From DAONFI01 sp035403485 (GTDB lineage Bacteria; Planctomycetota; Phycisphaerae; SM23-33): a stretch of DNA of 64,000 nucleotides. Below are positions 38,425 to 49,019 of the stretch, in pieces. A program made the position numbers and the translations under genes. The notes beneath the pieces were generated by a model that had not been told where the DNA came from, made no database searches, and saw only the letters and a program-made list of their open reading frames with translations. The stretch is from assembly GCA_964536835.1 (NCBI GenBank), contig CAZIAZ010000006.1:7566-71565 (forward strand), read 5' to 3'. Within the stretch, counting starts at the first letter, position 1, and the number at the start of each line of letters is the position of its first letter.

Positions 38425-41400
38425 ATGCTCAAAGAGGTACTGGACAACAATTTAGTAGTTCAAATAACCGAACGCCTGGCTGGTGAAACACCTGGCAAAT
38501 GCGTTACGCTCAACGGCGTATGGGGTTCTGCGCAGTCGCTGCTGGCGGCATGCATCGGCAAAAAGACAGGCAAACCGGTAATGCTTCTGACGCACCATCT
38601 CGACGACGCCGACGCGGCAGCCGACGATATCGAGATTTTCCTGTCAACCCTGTCAGACAATGAATCCGGCGTCCATCAATTCCCAGCCTGGGAAGCCAGA
38701 CTATCCGGCGACAGGGTCAGCGACGAAATAACCGGCGAACGGCTGCGGCTGCTGGATTTGTTGGCTAACCCGCAAACTGCCGACGAGGAAGTGCGGTTCA
38801 TCGTCGCACCGATGATGGCGATGCTTCAGCCGGTGCCGACCAAAGAAGCTCTCGCCGCCGGACATCTGAAATTGCGATGCGGCATGGAGATGTCCATCGA
38901 CTCTCTCATGGCCTGGCTGACCGACGGCGGTTATGAACGCGCAGACCAGGTCGACCAGCAAGGTCAATGCGCACATCGGGGCGGCATCGTCGACATATTT
39001 TCGCCAGGCGTACAGACGGCACTTCGCGTGGAATTCTGGGGCGACACAATAGAGTCAATCCGCAAATTCGATCTCGACACGCAACGAAGCACCGAAACAC
39101 TGCAGGCGTTCGACGTTCCCAGCATGGCTGTGGGCCAGTGTCGTGCCGGCGACGATTTTACCGCGACGAATTTTCTGGAATATCTGCCGGATGATACAAT
39201 CATAATTCTTCCCGAACCGGCGGAACTGCGAGACCTGGCCAATCAGCTTTACGACCGTGTGCGTGACGACCTCGTGGAGGAATCGTCGCCCGTGGCGTTG
39301 CGAAAGACGTCTGAAGTTTTTGCCGCGATAAGCCGGTTCACTCGCGTCGAAATGCACCTGTTCGGCGGCAAAAGCAATACCGACGCAATTCGTATGGGTG
39401 TGCGTTCGCTGGAGCGGCTGAGCATAAACACAGGCGAAGCGCTGGGCGAACTTGAGGAAATAGCCGCCGTCAACAACGTGTGGATATTCTGCGAAAACGA
39501 TGCGGAACGTCAGCGGCTGACAGAAACGCTGAATGAACATTATCCGCTTCTTGCCAAACGTGTACATTTCGGGCAGGGCCATATTTCCACGGGTTTTCAC
39601 TGGCCTGCCTCCAACCTTGCCGCGGTCGGCCATGCCGAGATTTACCAGAGATATTCGCATATACGGCGTATCCGCAGGGTGCGAGCCGGCCGGCCTATCG
39701 AGTCGATGCTCGACCTTAACGAAGGCGATTACGTAGTACACGTGGCGCACGGCATCGCCAGATTCGAAGGCCTCCGAAAACACGAACGCGACGATGCCGG
39801 CGAAGAATACCTCAAACTGAAATTCGCCAACGGCGCCGTACTGAACGTTCCAGCCGCCCAGATTAATCTGGTGCAGAAATATATCGGCGCCAAAGGCCAT
39901 CGGCCGACGTTAAGCACGCTCGGCGGCACTCAATGGGCCAAGGCTAAAGACCGCGTAACGCAGGCGGTCGACGACCTGGCCGCCGAAATGCTCCGGCTGC
40001 ACGCCCTGCGGGAATCCATGCCCGGCACGGTCTACCCGAAAGATACGCCGCTGCAACGGCAATTCGCCGAAGAATTCGTCTATACCGAGACTGAAGACCA
40101 GCTTTCATCAATCGGCCAGGTGGATGCGGACATGTCGCTTCCGCGGCCCATGGACAGGCTGATATGCGGCGACGTCGGATACGGCAAAACGGAAATCGCC
40201 ATGCGCGCCGCTTTCAAAGCAGTCGAAGCACACAGGCAGGTCGCCGTACTCGTGCCAACCACCGTGCTTGCCGACCAGCATTTCCGCACATTCCGCGAGC
40301 GTTTCGCAGACTTCCCCATCAACGTGGATGTCATCAGCCGGTTCAGAACCGCCAAACAGCAGAACGAAATCATCAAACGTCTGCAACTCGGCCAGGTGGA
40401 CATACTCATCGGCACTCACAGACTGCTGAGCAGGGATGTCAAATTCCCCGACCTCGGCCTTGTCATTATCGACGAGGAACAGCGTTTCGGCGTAGCCTCT
40501 AAGGAGCATCTCAAATCGCTCCGCACGACGGTGGACGTTCTGACACTCTCGGCAACGCCCATCCCGCGGACGCTGCACATGGCCCTGCTAGGCTTGCGGG
40601 ATATTTCGTCGCTTCAGACTCCGCCCATGGATCGCCGGGCCATTCACACCGAAGTCTGCATGTTCGACGAAACGCTTATCAGGACAGCCATCAATCGCGA
40701 GCTCAACCGCGACGGCCAGGTGTACATAATCCACAATCGCGTCAATGACATCGAGATGTTCGCCAGCCGCATACGCTCATTAGCCGGCGATGCCAGGATA
40801 GAAATCGCCCACGGCCAAATGCCGGAGCGCTCGCTCGAAAAAATCATGCTCAACTTCTCTCGCGGCGAAATCGACATCCTGATTTGCACGACGATAATCG
40901 AATCCGGCGTGGATATTCCGGCAGCCAACACGATGATAATACACGATGCCGACCGTTTCGGCCTTGCCGAGCTTCATCAGCTTCGCGGCCGAGTCGGCCG
41001 CTATAAACATCGCGCGTACTGCTACCTGCTGCTGCCGCAGGAACGCAGTCTGACGCCCATTGCGGCAAGACGACTAAAAGCCATCGAAGATTTTTCCGAC
41101 CTCGGCGCAGGCTTCCAGATAGCCATGCGCGATCTGGAAATCCGCGGAGCCGGCAATATTTTAGGCGCCCAGCAGAGCGGCCACATCGCCACAGTAGGCT
41201 ATGAAATGTACTGTCGCATGCTGGAAAATTCCGTCAACCGGCTCAAGGGCAAACCCGTCGCGGCGGAAATAGACATGCAGATAGACATCGGCTGCGACGC
41301 ATATATCCCGCGAAGTTACATTCCGTCATCGCGTCAGCGGATGGAGATATATCGTAGGCTGGCGGCATGCAGGTCGACGGAGGAAGTTTTACAGCTTCGC

Positions 41401-41811
41401 GACGACCTGGCCGACGCCTTCGGCCACGTACCGCCCGCGATGGAAATGCTTCTCGACATCGCTCATATACGCATACTCGCAGCCGCAGCCGGCATTCGCA
41501 GCATAATGCTGATGCATAACGACATAATATTCAGAGCCGACAAGCCGGCCCTGTGCGAGAAAATTTTCAGCGACGTGGTCGGCACAGTACGGCTGGTGGA
41601 CAACAACACATTTCACTGGCGGCCGCCGGCGGCGTATCTTGAAACAGGCACACTTCTGCGAGTGCTCAAAAAACGGCTCGCTGCAGGGCCAGGCCGTCTT
41701 CAGCCGCCGCATGCGACGGCAAAACCCGAAAAAACAACAAAAATACAGTCATCAACACTCACAGATCCGCCGCCGCCACGCGGCAGCCGAAGACGGAGGA
41801 AAAGATTATGA
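38425..41811 (+). CDS. mfd: Transcription-repair coupling factor
   Basis: 1128 residues. The layout is a UvrB-like N-terminal part, the RNA polymerase-interaction domain ([18 protein letters not shown], ~430-450), SF2 helicase motifs [12 protein letters not shown] (Walker A), [19 protein letters not shown] and LRGRVGR, and a C-terminal TRCF domain. It removes stalled RNA polymerase and recruits UvrA. No Shine-Dalgarno precedes the ATG, which follows the 161-bp element by 12 bp. The C-terminus ends in a basic, proline-rich tail. Confidence 0.95.
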   Translation: MLKEVLDNNLVVQITERLAGETPGKCVTLNGVWGSAQSLLAACIGKKTGKPVMLLTHHLDDADAAADDIEIFLSTLSDNESGVHQFPAWEARLSGDRVSDEITGERLRLLDLLANPQTADEEVRFIVAPMMAMLQPVPTKEALAAGHLKLRCGMEMSIDSLMAWLTDGGYERADQVDQQGQCAHRGGIVDIFSPGVQTALRVEFWGDTIESIRKFDLDTQRSTETLQAFDVPSMAVGQCRAGDDFTATNFLEYLPDDTIIILPEPAELRDLANQLYDRVRDDLVEESSPVALRKTSEVFAAISRFTRVEMHLFGGKSNTDAIRMGVRSLERLSINTGEALGELEEIAAVNNVWIFCENDAERQRLTETLNEHYPLLAKRVHFGQGHISTGFHWPASNLAAVGHAEIYQRYSHIRRIRRVRAGRPIESMLDLNEGDYVVHVAHGIARFEGLRKHERDDAGEEYLKLKFANGAVLNVPAAQINLVQKYIGAKGHRPTLSTLGGTQWAKAKDRVTQAVDDLAAEMLRLHALRESMPGTVYPKDTPLQRQFAEEFVYTETEDQLSSIGQVDADMSLPRPMDRLICGDVGYGKTEIAMRAAFKAVEAHRQVAVLVPTTVLADQHFRTFRERFADFPINVDVISRFRTAKQQNEIIKRLQLGQVDILIGTHRLLSRDVKFPDLGLVIIDEEQRFGVASKEHLKSLRTTVDVLTLSATPIPRTLHMALLGLRDISSLQTPPMDRRAIHTEVCMFDETLIRTAINRELNRDGQVYIIHNRVNDIEMFASRIRSLAGDARIEIAHGQMPERSLEKIMLNFSRGEIDILICTTIIESGVDIPAANTMIIHDADRFGLAELHQLRGRVGRYKHRAYCYLLLPQERSLTPIAARRLKAIEDFSDLGAGFQIAMRDLEIRGAGNILGAQQSGHIATVGYEMYCRMLENSVNRLKGKPVAAEIDMQIDIGCDAYIPRSYIPSSRQRMEIYRRLAACRSTEEVLQLRDDLADAFGHVPPAMEMLLDIAHIRILAAAAGIRSIMLMHNDIIFRADKPALCEKIFSDVVGTVRLVDNNTFHWRPPAAYLETGTLLRVLKKRLAAGPGRLQPPHATAKPEKTTKIQSSTLTDPPPPRGSRRRRKRL

Positions 41812-41835
41812 CATGGCTGTTTTTGTTGTTATAAT
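41807..41835 (+). promoter_or_regulatory. Promoter of the parvulin-type lipoprotein gene
   Basis: ATGACA (41807-41812), a 17-bp spacer, then a perfect TATAAT (41830-41835). The -35 overlaps the mfd stop. The predicted start near 41842 gives a short leader before the ATG at 41871. Confidence 0.65.
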
Positions 41836-41870
41836 GCTTTTTTATCCCTGAAAAAAGCGAGAACGAGCAC

Positions 41871-43637
41871 ATGAAAAAATACCTTATCGTGATAGCAATG
41901 ACCGGTTGCTGGCTACTGGCGGGATGCGACGTGCAGGATTCAAAAAAATCCGTCGAATCCGACAGTGTGCCGATAACGCCTTCAGAGAGTACGGCGCCGG
42001 CCAAGCCCGCACCGGTCGTCGCGCCGAATGACGTCACGAAACCGCAGCCCGTTTCGCAAGTAAACAGGGAAACAATAGAAAAGCTGACCAACCAGCCAAG
42101 CGCCAAAAATGACGCCGCAATCGCCAACGTTGAAAACGCCGCGCGTCAAGGCGAGGTCGTCAGCCTGGCCAGCCTTCGCAAGGCGTCTCAAAACAACGGC
42201 ACAGCCGTAGCGAATGATCTGAACTCCCTCAGCGGCGACGCCACCGCTGACGCGGCAGCCGACAAAGCCGCCGCAGCCCAGGACCGCTCCCTGGAACCGT
42301 ATCCATCCGCACAAGCCGCCGGCAACAGCGATTACCAGGACGACTGGGTAGAAGACCCCGACGGCGACGCCATGCCTGACCCCATCGAAGGCGCGACAAT
42401 AAATCCGGCCGACCAGGCTAATCCCAACACCGCTCCGCAACAGGATATGCAATCGCCATGGCCGTCTGAGAAAGTCGACAGAAAACTCACCAAAGACGCT
42501 GCCAAACTCGCCAGAGACGATATTCGGGCAATCGTCACATCGCCCGACATGCCCCGTGACAAAATCCAGCCCGTCGGCAAAACGCGCGACGTGACCGGCG
42601 CCACGATACAGGTCAACAATTCGTATATATCGTCAGACGAAATCCTGGCCAGCCTCGCCCGTCAGCTCGGTGAACTGCCTAAAACGCTCAGCGACGAAGA
42701 GTACGCCAAAAAAGCCAACGAGCTTATCCGAAATGAAACCATGTACCTCATACAGCAGAACCTGATTTACAACGAAGCCGAAAAATCCCTCGAAGAAAAC
42801 GTCAAGGAATATATCGAAAAAGAAATTCAGGATACGCTTCGGGACATGAAAAACCTCGTCGGCGGCAGTATGGAACGGCTGCGTGCGAAATGCCGCCGTG
42901 AAGGCACTACGCTGGACGACCTGCTGAAGATGCAGCGACGCGAATTGACCGTCCAGATATATCTGCAATCGAAATTCATGCCGGCTATCGTGATAACGCG
43001 GCGAATGTTGTGGAATTTCTACCGCGACCACCAGGACCTGTACCACACGGACAAAAAAGTCCAGATGCAGATAATCGCCGCACCGTTTGATCAGTTCCTG
43101 CCGGAAAATGTGACTCAACCCACCAGCGAAGAAAAACAGATAGCCAGCCTAGCCGCCAGACGTCACATAGAAAATGCATACCGCATGCTGCTCTCCGGTT
43201 CGGATTTCGACAAGATAGCAATGGAGATGTCCAAAGGGCCGATGGCGGCGAAAAACGGCATATGGCCGGCGATGACAAAAGGCAATTTCCGCGAGGCCGC
43301 CGTCGAACAGGCGGCGTTTGAACTGCCGACCGGCCGCTTCAGCAGCATCATCGAAGGCGACAACGGCTACTACATCGTGCGGGCCAGAAAGGTCTATCCT
43401 GGTAAAAAGATTTCATTTGAACAGGCACAGGAAGGAGTCGAAAATTCGGCTGACCCGTCCAGACAGATAGCCCCGATAGAAGAAATCCTCCGCCGCGACC
43501 AGTTTGCAAAACTGCGAACCGAATATATGGCCAACGTCTATAAACAGGCGACCATAGTCATACCCGACAATTTTTATTACGAGACGCTCCGGCAAGCCAT
43601 GCTTCGTTACCGGCCCGGCGCCAAACTACAGAATTAG
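41871..43637 (+). CDS. Lipoprotein with PpiC/SurA-type peptidyl-prolyl isomerase domain
   Basis: 588 residues. The signal ends in lipobox LLAGC (Cys ~19). A long Ala/Pro/Asp-rich linker (~25-210) precedes a SurA-like N-terminal helical part (~235-390). A parvulin domain with GPMAAKNGIWPAMTKGNFREAAVEQAAFELPTG and GYYIVRARKVYPG (~430-520) follows. It probably acts as a periplasmic folding factor for outer-membrane proteins. Confidence 0.82.
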   Translation: MKKYLIVIAMTGCWLLAGCDVQDSKKSVESDSVPITPSESTAPAKPAPVVAPNDVTKPQPVSQVNRETIEKLTNQPSAKNDAAIANVENAARQGEVVSLASLRKASQNNGTAVANDLNSLSGDATADAAADKAAAAQDRSLEPYPSAQAAGNSDYQDDWVEDPDGDAMPDPIEGATINPADQANPNTAPQQDMQSPWPSEKVDRKLTKDAAKLARDDIRAIVTSPDMPRDKIQPVGKTRDVTGATIQVNNSYISSDEILASLARQLGELPKTLSDEEYAKKANELIRNETMYLIQQNLIYNEAEKSLEENVKEYIEKEIQDTLRDMKNLVGGSMERLRAKCRREGTTLDDLLKMQRRELTVQIYLQSKFMPAIVITRRMLWNFYRDHQDLYHTDKKVQMQIIAAPFDQFLPENVTQPTSEEKQIASLAARRHIENAYRMLLSGSDFDKIAMEMSKGPMAAKNGIWPAMTKGNFREAAVEQAAFELPTGRFSSIIEGDNGYYIVRARKVYPGKKISFEQAQEGVENSADPSRQIAPIEEILRRDQFAKLRTEYMANVYKQATIVIPDNFYYETLRQAMLRYRPGAKLQN

Positions 43638-43687
43638 AGCACGGTATGCTCCAGAGAGCCGGTTTGCAGGCGGCATTCAGCGTTTTT

Positions 43688-44737
43688 CTATCTGGAGATG
43701 ATGTCTGAGCCGACGCGGCTGCCGGCATCGCCGTCCCACTTGTGCTGCGATATCGCACTGATTATCGCATTAGCCGTCACCACCGCTGCCAGACCTTCTT
43801 CGACCTTGCAGGCCAGCGTTTCCGCACCATTCGTCACCATATCAATAAACGCCTCTGCCTGCCGCGTCAGGGGATCTTTGGATTCGTCGGGGACGAGCTC
43901 CTCGAATTTCAGCAGCTTGGTGTAATCGACGCTTTGTGCGAGTTCTGCGATGTCGTCCACGTCCATATCGCGAGCCATCTGGATAATATCCAGGTTCTGA
44001 TTTTTTTCGATAACGAGGCCGCATTTTTTGGCGTAGTCGATGGACAGATAATGCTCTTCGGAAAAAATCCGCATTTTGCGTTCGGTTTTTATAGCAAGCC
44101 GGCTAGCCGTGATATTAGCCACGCACCCGCTCGCAAACCTCAACCTCGCATTACAGATATCCTCGTGCTTTCCAATGACGCTCACGCCTATAGCCTGCAC
44201 ATCGACCACCCTGCTGCGAGCCATCATCAATACAAGGTCTATATCGTGAATCATCATATCCAGCACCACGCCGATATCGGCGGAGCGGAAGGTAAAAGGG
44301 CTGATGCGGTGAGCCTCGATGAATTTCGGGCGAATGTCGTATTTGCTCATGGCGATACACGCCGGATTGAACCGCTCGGAATGGCCGATGATGATTTTCG
44401 ACCCGCTTTTGCCGGCGAGTTTTATGAGTTCGCCGCCGGCGGCAACGTCGTCGCAGTACGGTTTTTCGATTATCAGGTGTTTGCCAGCCTCCACCAGCGG
44501 CCACGCAGCCTTAAGATGCGACACGGTAGGCGTGGCGATGACGGCAGCATCAATATCGTCCATGACGTCAGTTGCCGACGTAAAGGCTTTGCAGTTCCGC
44601 TGCGCAGCCAGAGATTTGGCGGCATCTTCGTTGGCGTCGACGACGGCTACCAGGTCCGCCGACTCCAGATTCTGCAAAGTACGGGCATGATGCTTTCCCA
44701 TCCTGCCGCAGCCGATTACCGCAAAACGCATTGCCAT
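43688..44737 (-). CDS. Gfo/Idh/MocA-family oxidoreductase in the lipid A operon
   Basis: 349 residues, with GAGG six bases before the ATG. The N-terminal Rossmann motif is AVIGCGRMGKHHARTL, and the EKP motif is IIEKPYCDD. It is the last gene of the operon after lpxA, 45 bp apart. In Acidithiobacillus ferrooxidans a member of this family (GnnA) oxidises UDP-GlcNAc for diamino lipid A and is linked to lpxA. The same role is possible here, but no GnnB-type aminotransferase is next to it. Confidence 0.82.
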   Translation of the reverse strand: MAMRFAVIGCGRMGKHHARTLQNLESADLVAVVDANEDAAKSLAAQRNCKAFTSATDVMDDIDAAVIATPTVSHLKAAWPLVEAGKHLIIEKPYCDDVAAGGELIKLAGKSGSKIIIGHSERFNPACIAMSKYDIRPKFIEAHRISPFTFRSADIGVVLDMMIHDIDLVLMMARSRVVDVQAIGVSVIGKHEDICNARLRFASGCVANITASRLAIKTERKMRIFSEEHYLSIDYAKKCGLVIEKNQNLDIIQMARDMDVDDIAELAQSVDYTKLLKFEELVPDESKDPLTRQAEAFIDMVTNGAETLACKVEEGLAAVVTANAIISAISQHKWDGDAGSRVGSDIISR

Positions 44738-44782
44738 TTTAAACCTCGAATAAAAATTTCACGATAGCGCAAAAAATTGCAA

Positions 44783-45667
44783 TCATTTTATCTTCAGAAT
44801 TCGTTCAAGTTCGGATAATTTTTCCGGCGGCAGGACAGCCGCAGCCTCCGGCGGAATCAGGCCGCGATAGACTTCGCGGTATCGGCCGAATTTCCCCTGC
44901 AGGCTCTGCTGACAGAATTCGCAGAGATACGCAACTTCGCCTTCGACGCCCATATTTACGAGCTGTTCTATTTTCGTCTGCAGGGCGGCTTCGTCTTCGA
45001 AAAGTTCGCCCAACGCGCGACGCAGGTCTGCCGTTTCGTCTTCAGCCAGGCCTGCCGTTTTTATGCCGTCCTCATTCACGCCTCTGACAGACGGCGCTTC
45101 TTCGTTGCCGCCGCCGAATACGGTGTACGGCGGCACATCGCGACGTACCGGCGTCATGGATGATATCCGCGCATAACGGCCTATCGTCACAAAATGATGC
45201 ACGCCGACCATGTCTTCCAGTACCGCTCCGTTCTGCACTAAAATATGGCCGGCCAGCTGGACGCTGCGGCCGATTACGGCGCCATCATCCACAAAACAGT
45301 CGTGAGCCATGTGCGAACCTTCGCGAAAGACATTGTTGTCGCCAACGCGGGTAACGAATCCGCCAGGCTCAGTGCCGATGTGCATCGTCACACGACGGCC
45401 GATTCGGTTATTGTGGCCAATTATCAACAGCGCCGGCGAGCCGCGATATTTCAAATCCTGCGGCACGACGCCCAGCACACTGCCGTCGTCGATGAAATTG
45501 CCCGACCCAATCGTCGTATTGCCGGCTATCGTCACATTCCGGCCTATAACCGTGCCTGGCCCCAGCGTGACGTCAGGCCCTATTACGCTAAAAGAACCTA
45601 TCTTGACGTCCGATGCTATGCGAGCCGAGGGATGAACCTCGCGGATTATCTCCACCTTCACAGCCAT
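44783..45667 (-). CDS. lpxA: UDP-N-acetylglucosamine acyltransferase LpxA
   Basis: 294 residues; the ATG at 45667 overlaps the stop of the previous paralogue (TGATG). It has left-handed beta-helix hexapeptide repeats, the LpxA signature VVPQDLKYRG, and SHMAHDC, which holds the equivalents of E. coli His122 and His125. The helical C-terminal domain is longer than usual. It adds the first 3-OH-acyl chain to UDP-GlcNAc. Confidence 0.9.
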   Translation of the reverse strand: MAVKVEIIREVHPSARIASDVKIGSFSVIGPDVTLGPGTVIGRNVTIAGNTTIGSGNFIDDGSVLGVVPQDLKYRGSPALLIIGHNNRIGRRVTMHIGTEPGGFVTRVGDNNVFREGSHMAHDCFVDDGAVIGRSVQLAGHILVQNGAVLEDMVGVHHFVTIGRYARISSMTPVRRDVPPYTVFGGGNEEAPSVRGVNEDGIKTAGLAEDETADLRRALGELFEDEAALQTKIEQLVNMGVEGEVAYLCEFCQQSLQGKFGRYREVYRGLIPPEAAAVLPPEKLSELERILKIK

Positions 45668-46437
45668 CACCAGGCCCCTTTCAGGCCAGCCTGACGCTGC
45701 TGCTTTATGGTATCGACAACTTTCCGGACGTAGACGTTGAGATTCTCCTGGGCGTCGAGTTCCGCCAAAACTTTCTCGTTCAGATGATCGCCGCCGTTGA
45801 ACAGGTCGCGAAAGACCCGCTTGAGTTCACGTATGTCACCTTCGCCGAAGCCGCACGCCTTGAGATTGTGCGTGTTGACTCCACGCACCCGCGGCGGCAC
45901 GCCCTGCACCATGGAATAATCGGGAATGTTCCTGTCGATAATGATAAGGCCGGCTACAAATGCATATGAACCGACTATGATATCTTCGCAAAGATAGCTG
46001 AACGCGCTCATCCGAACGTAATCCTCAACCACGCTGCGCGAGCCGAGATTCGTGCAATTAGCCAATATCACGTGATTGCCCACCCGAACGCTGCCGGAAA
46101 TATTGCAGCCGACCATGATGAGATTGCCCGTGCCAAGTTCCGTCGGCCGTTCAGTCGTGCCGGCTAATATCGTGACATGCTCGCGGACGGCGTTAGCCTT
46201 GCCGATGACGCACACCCCGTCTTCATCGCCGTCTTCAGTCATGCCTATCATCGACATGGGAAATATGCGGGTGTCTTCGCCTATAGCCGTCCTGCCGACG
46301 ATAGTCACATTGTTCTCCAACACACAGCCTGACGCTATCTCAACTTTTCCGCCGACGTAACAGAAAGGCCCGACGACCACATCGTCAGCCAGCCTGGCCC
46401 CTTTTTCCACAACACTTAATTTCGATATCTTTGCCAT
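45667..46437 (-). CDS. LpxA-like acyltransferase paralogue lacking the catalytic histidine
   Basis: 256 residues from the ATG at 46437 (a TTG at 46464 is possible). It has a hexapeptide beta-helix and an LpxA-type helical C-terminus. Where LpxA has H-x-A-H-D-C this protein reads LIMVGCNISGSVRVGN. Aligned without gaps to E. coli LpxA, the positions of His122 and His125 are Asn and Gly. It may be inactive, structural, or use another substrate. It precedes the normal lpxA in the same operon. Confidence 0.82.
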   Translation of the reverse strand: MAKISKLSVVEKGARLADDVVVGPFCYVGGKVEIASGCVLENNVTIVGRTAIGEDTRIFPMSMIGMTEDGDEDGVCVIGKANAVREHVTILAGTTERPTELGTGNLIMVGCNISGSVRVGNHVILANCTNLGSRSVVEDYVRMSAFSYLCEDIIVGSYAFVAGLIIIDRNIPDYSMVQGVPPRVRGVNTHNLKACGFGEGDIRELKRVFRDLFNGGDHLNEKVLAELDAQENLNVYVRKVVDTIKQQRQAGLKGAW

Positions 46438-46616
46438 CTCGGTTTTATCTTTCGGATTTTTCAATATGTCCTTTGTAGTTCCACGGTTTTTTTCAAAAAA
46501 CGCCGCAGATTAAAGCATCCGCCCTCAGGCGGCCAGGCGAAAGCCCGATAAATACGATATTACGGTTTTTAACCCGCAAAACTCGCTTTTTTAACATTGT
46601 CTTTCGTTACAAAAAA
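46438..46616. other. Gap inside the lipid A operon with hairpin and shared 22-bp motif
   Basis: It holds the hairpin CCGCC-ctca-GGCGG (around 46520-46532) and GATAAATACGATATTACGGTTT (46547-46568), which matches 14853-14874 at 21 of 22 bases. No gene seen. Confidence 0.5.
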
Positions 46617-47921
46617 TCACATCGGCTCTGAATCTACGAGCATGAATTTTATTTCCGCCTCGCAGGCAATTTCATCGCCGACGAGTGCCCGGCATCGGCA
46701 GTGGCCGGTACGGCTACGGGCGTGAAGAGCCTCCGCCTCCAATATAAGCTGGTCGCCAGGACGAACCGGCCGTCGCATCTTGACCTTGTCCATGCTCAGC
46801 AGCACGGCTACCTTGCCGGTATGTTCCAGCCGCCTTCCCAGCAATATTCCGGACATCTGCGCCAGCGCCTCGACTATGAGCACGCCGGGCATTATCGGCA
46901 GATTCGGATAATGGCCCTGGAAGAACGGTTCGTTTATAGTCACGTTTTTAAGGCCTACCGCTTTTTTGTCTCCATCTATTGACACTATGCGGTCAACCAT
47001 CAGGAACGGGTAGCGATGCGGCAGCAGTCGCATTATGCGGCGGATATCCATGACGGGTTCGCCGCTGCCGGCTTGGGTTTTTACTTCTATCGCCTCTCGC
47101 AGTTTGCGAACGAGCGAATGGTTCATCTCATGGCCGCTGCGATACGCAACAACACGGCCGCAGAATTTCGCGCCGAGCAATGCAAGGTCGCCTATCAAAT
47201 CGACCATCTTGTGACGCGCGTGTTCGTCCGGATAACGCAACTCATTATCGACCGGGCCGGCGTCGTTCATCACAAGTATGTCGCGAGCCGTAAGATGCCG
47301 CCCAAGGCCCATGGCCTGAAACTGCTTGGCTTCGTTTTCCAGCAGAAAAGTCCTCGCCGAGGCAAGCTGGCCGATGTAATCGTCCTTACCCAGCCGAAAG
47401 CTGCAAAGCTGACGGCCTATGCTGGCGACGGGGTATTCCATGTCGTAAAGCAGGTCAAGGCTGTCAATCGAGCCGGGCAACGCCGTGAGCATCATATCGC
47501 CTTCCGAGACGACTATCGGCTCATCGAGGAGGTGTACGTCTTTGGGCATATCCTGCTCTTCCAGGCCAGCCTGCTTGAGCGCCTGAGCGTAAGGCAACGA
47601 TGAGCCGTCCACGTTCGGAATTTCAGGATTGTCCACTTCTATGCGAAGGTTGTCTATATCCAGTCCCCATATCGCCGAGAGCACATGTTCGACCGTCTCG
47701 ACGCTGACTTCGCCGACAGCCAGGCTCGTAGTGCGATGCAGCCTGTCGACCACATAGTCTATATCCGCCGGAATTTCAACCGGCGAAACTGTATCCGTGC
47801 GGACGAACACTATGCCGGTATCCTCCGGCGCAGGGCAGAACCGCACCCGTCCAGGCGTGCCGTTGAACAAGCCTCTGCCTTCAACCACGGCGTGCGTCTT
47901 GATTGTCTTCTGCATTTTCAT
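46617..47921 (-). CDS. LpxC-FabZ fusion: UDP-3-O-acyl-GlcNAc deacetylase and 3-hydroxyacyl-ACP dehydratase
   Basis: 434 residues from the ATG at 47921 with GAGG eight bases upstream. Residues ~1-280 are LpxC, with the zinc and catalytic residues in VEHVLSA, DEHARHKMVDLIGD and SGHEMNH. Residues ~290-434 are FabZ, with LLPHRYPFLMVDRI and GHYPNLPIMPGVLIVEALAQ. The same fusion is known in Bacteroidetes and some other groups. It carries out the committed lipid A step and the fatty-acid dehydratase that competes for the same acyl pool. 19 bp downstream of lpxD. Confidence 0.95.
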   Translation of the reverse strand: MKMQKTIKTHAVVEGRGLFNGTPGRVRFCPAPEDTGIVFVRTDTVSPVEIPADIDYVVDRLHRTTSLAVGEVSVETVEHVLSAIWGLDIDNLRIEVDNPEIPNVDGSSLPYAQALKQAGLEEQDMPKDVHLLDEPIVVSEGDMMLTALPGSIDSLDLLYDMEYPVASIGRQLCSFRLGKDDYIGQLASARTFLLENEAKQFQAMGLGRHLTARDILVMNDAGPVDNELRYPDEHARHKMVDLIGDLALLGAKFCGRVVAYRSGHEMNHSLVRKLREAIEVKTQAGSGEPVMDIRRIMRLLPHRYPFLMVDRIVSIDGDKKAVGLKNVTINEPFFQGHYPNLPIMPGVLIVEALAQMSGILLGRRLEHTGKVAVLLSMDKVKMRRPVRPGDQLILEAEALHARSRTGHCRCRALVGDEIACEAEIKFMLVDSEPM

Positions 47922-47940
47922 GAGCAACCTCACTTTGGGG

Positions 47941-48978
47941 TCAGTGCCCCAGAAAATCCTGAATCTGCTTTTCCATTTTCCTGACCTGTTTTAAAAGGTC
48001 GGGCAATTTCGGAAGTGCAAGCAATTCTCTAAAAATCTCCCTGGCATCTTTAGCCGGCGTGCCGGCTACGGTCTTGCCTGCGTCAACACTCTGCGCGATT
48101 GCACTATGGGCTGCGCACTGTACGCCGTCGCCGACGGTTATATTATCGCGAACGCCAGCACCGCCGCCCAGAACCACGTAGTTGCCGATTTTCGCACTGC
48201 CGGCAATTCCGGTCTGCGCCACCAGCAGAGAACCGCGGCCTATCTGCACGTTGTGAGCCACCTGCACGAGATTGTCTATCTTCGTTCCTGCGCCTATCCT
48301 GGTACTGCCCCATTTAGCCCTGTCCACGCAGCTGCACGCGCCGATTTCAACGTCGTCTTCCACAACGACGTTGCCTGCGTGAATAATCTTGTTGTGCACG
48401 CCGTTACGGAAAAAATATCCGTAACCATCCTGGCCGATGACGCTGTTGCAGCCGATTCTCACACGATTGCCCAATACGCATCCGTAGCGTAGAACCGCGC
48501 CTTCCGCCAATACGCAATTTTCGCCGACGACGGCATCTCTGCCGATTTTCACGCCGGCACACAAGACTGTACCACGGCCTATCCTGGCATTTCCGCCGAT
48601 GACGACGCACGGGCCGACTGCAACGTCGGGGGCAAGCTCCGCATCCTGTGCAACTACCGCCGAGCCATGTATGCCGACTGGCGGCAAATCTTCACGCGGG
48701 GCAATCACAGCCAACAGTGCGGCAATAGCAGCTTCAACATCGTCGACGCGAATCAGCGTCTTGCCGGCAACTGCCGGCAAATCAGCCGGCACTATGGCGA
48801 GGAGGGCTTTCGACGTTTCAAGTTCGCCTGCGCGGCGGGCATCGGTGGCGAACGTGACGGACTGCGGCGTGGCGCTTTCCAGCGACGCTATTTCGCAGAC
48901 GCTCAATTCGCCGTCGCCTTCGAGACGGCCTGCGAGCAGTTCAGCCAGTCTGGCAGCTTTTAATGGCGTTTCAAACAT
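47941..48978 (-). CDS. lpxD: UDP-3-O-acylglucosamine N-acyltransferase
   Basis: 345 residues. The N-terminal uridine-binding domain (~1-105) is followed by hexapeptide repeats and NLVQVAHNVQIG with the catalytic histidine. IGQDGYGYFF, typical of LpxD, is present. The C-terminal helix has many charged residues. Adds the N-linked acyl chain in lipid A synthesis. Confidence 0.94.
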   Translation of the reverse strand: MFETPLKAARLAELLAGRLEGDGELSVCEIASLESATPQSVTFATDARRAGELETSKALLAIVPADLPAVAGKTLIRVDDVEAAIAALLAVIAPREDLPPVGIHGSAVVAQDAELAPDVAVGPCVVIGGNARIGRGTVLCAGVKIGRDAVVGENCVLAEGAVLRYGCVLGNRVRIGCNSVIGQDGYGYFFRNGVHNKIIHAGNVVVEDDVEIGACSCVDRAKWGSTRIGAGTKIDNLVQVAHNVQIGRGSLLVAQTGIAGSAKIGNYVVLGGGAGVRDNITVGDGVQCAAHSAIAQSVDAGKTVAGTPAKDAREIFRELLALPKLPDLLKQVRKMEKQIQDFLGH

Positions 48979-49019
48979 GCAATGCTATCTTTCGTTAATC
49001 GGGCTGATTGGCGGCTGTA

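Noticed and set aside
43635..43652. TTAGAGCACGGTATGCTC as a remnant of the 161-bp element
   Set aside because: Only the outer bases agree; the short palindrome fits a terminator between convergent genes better.
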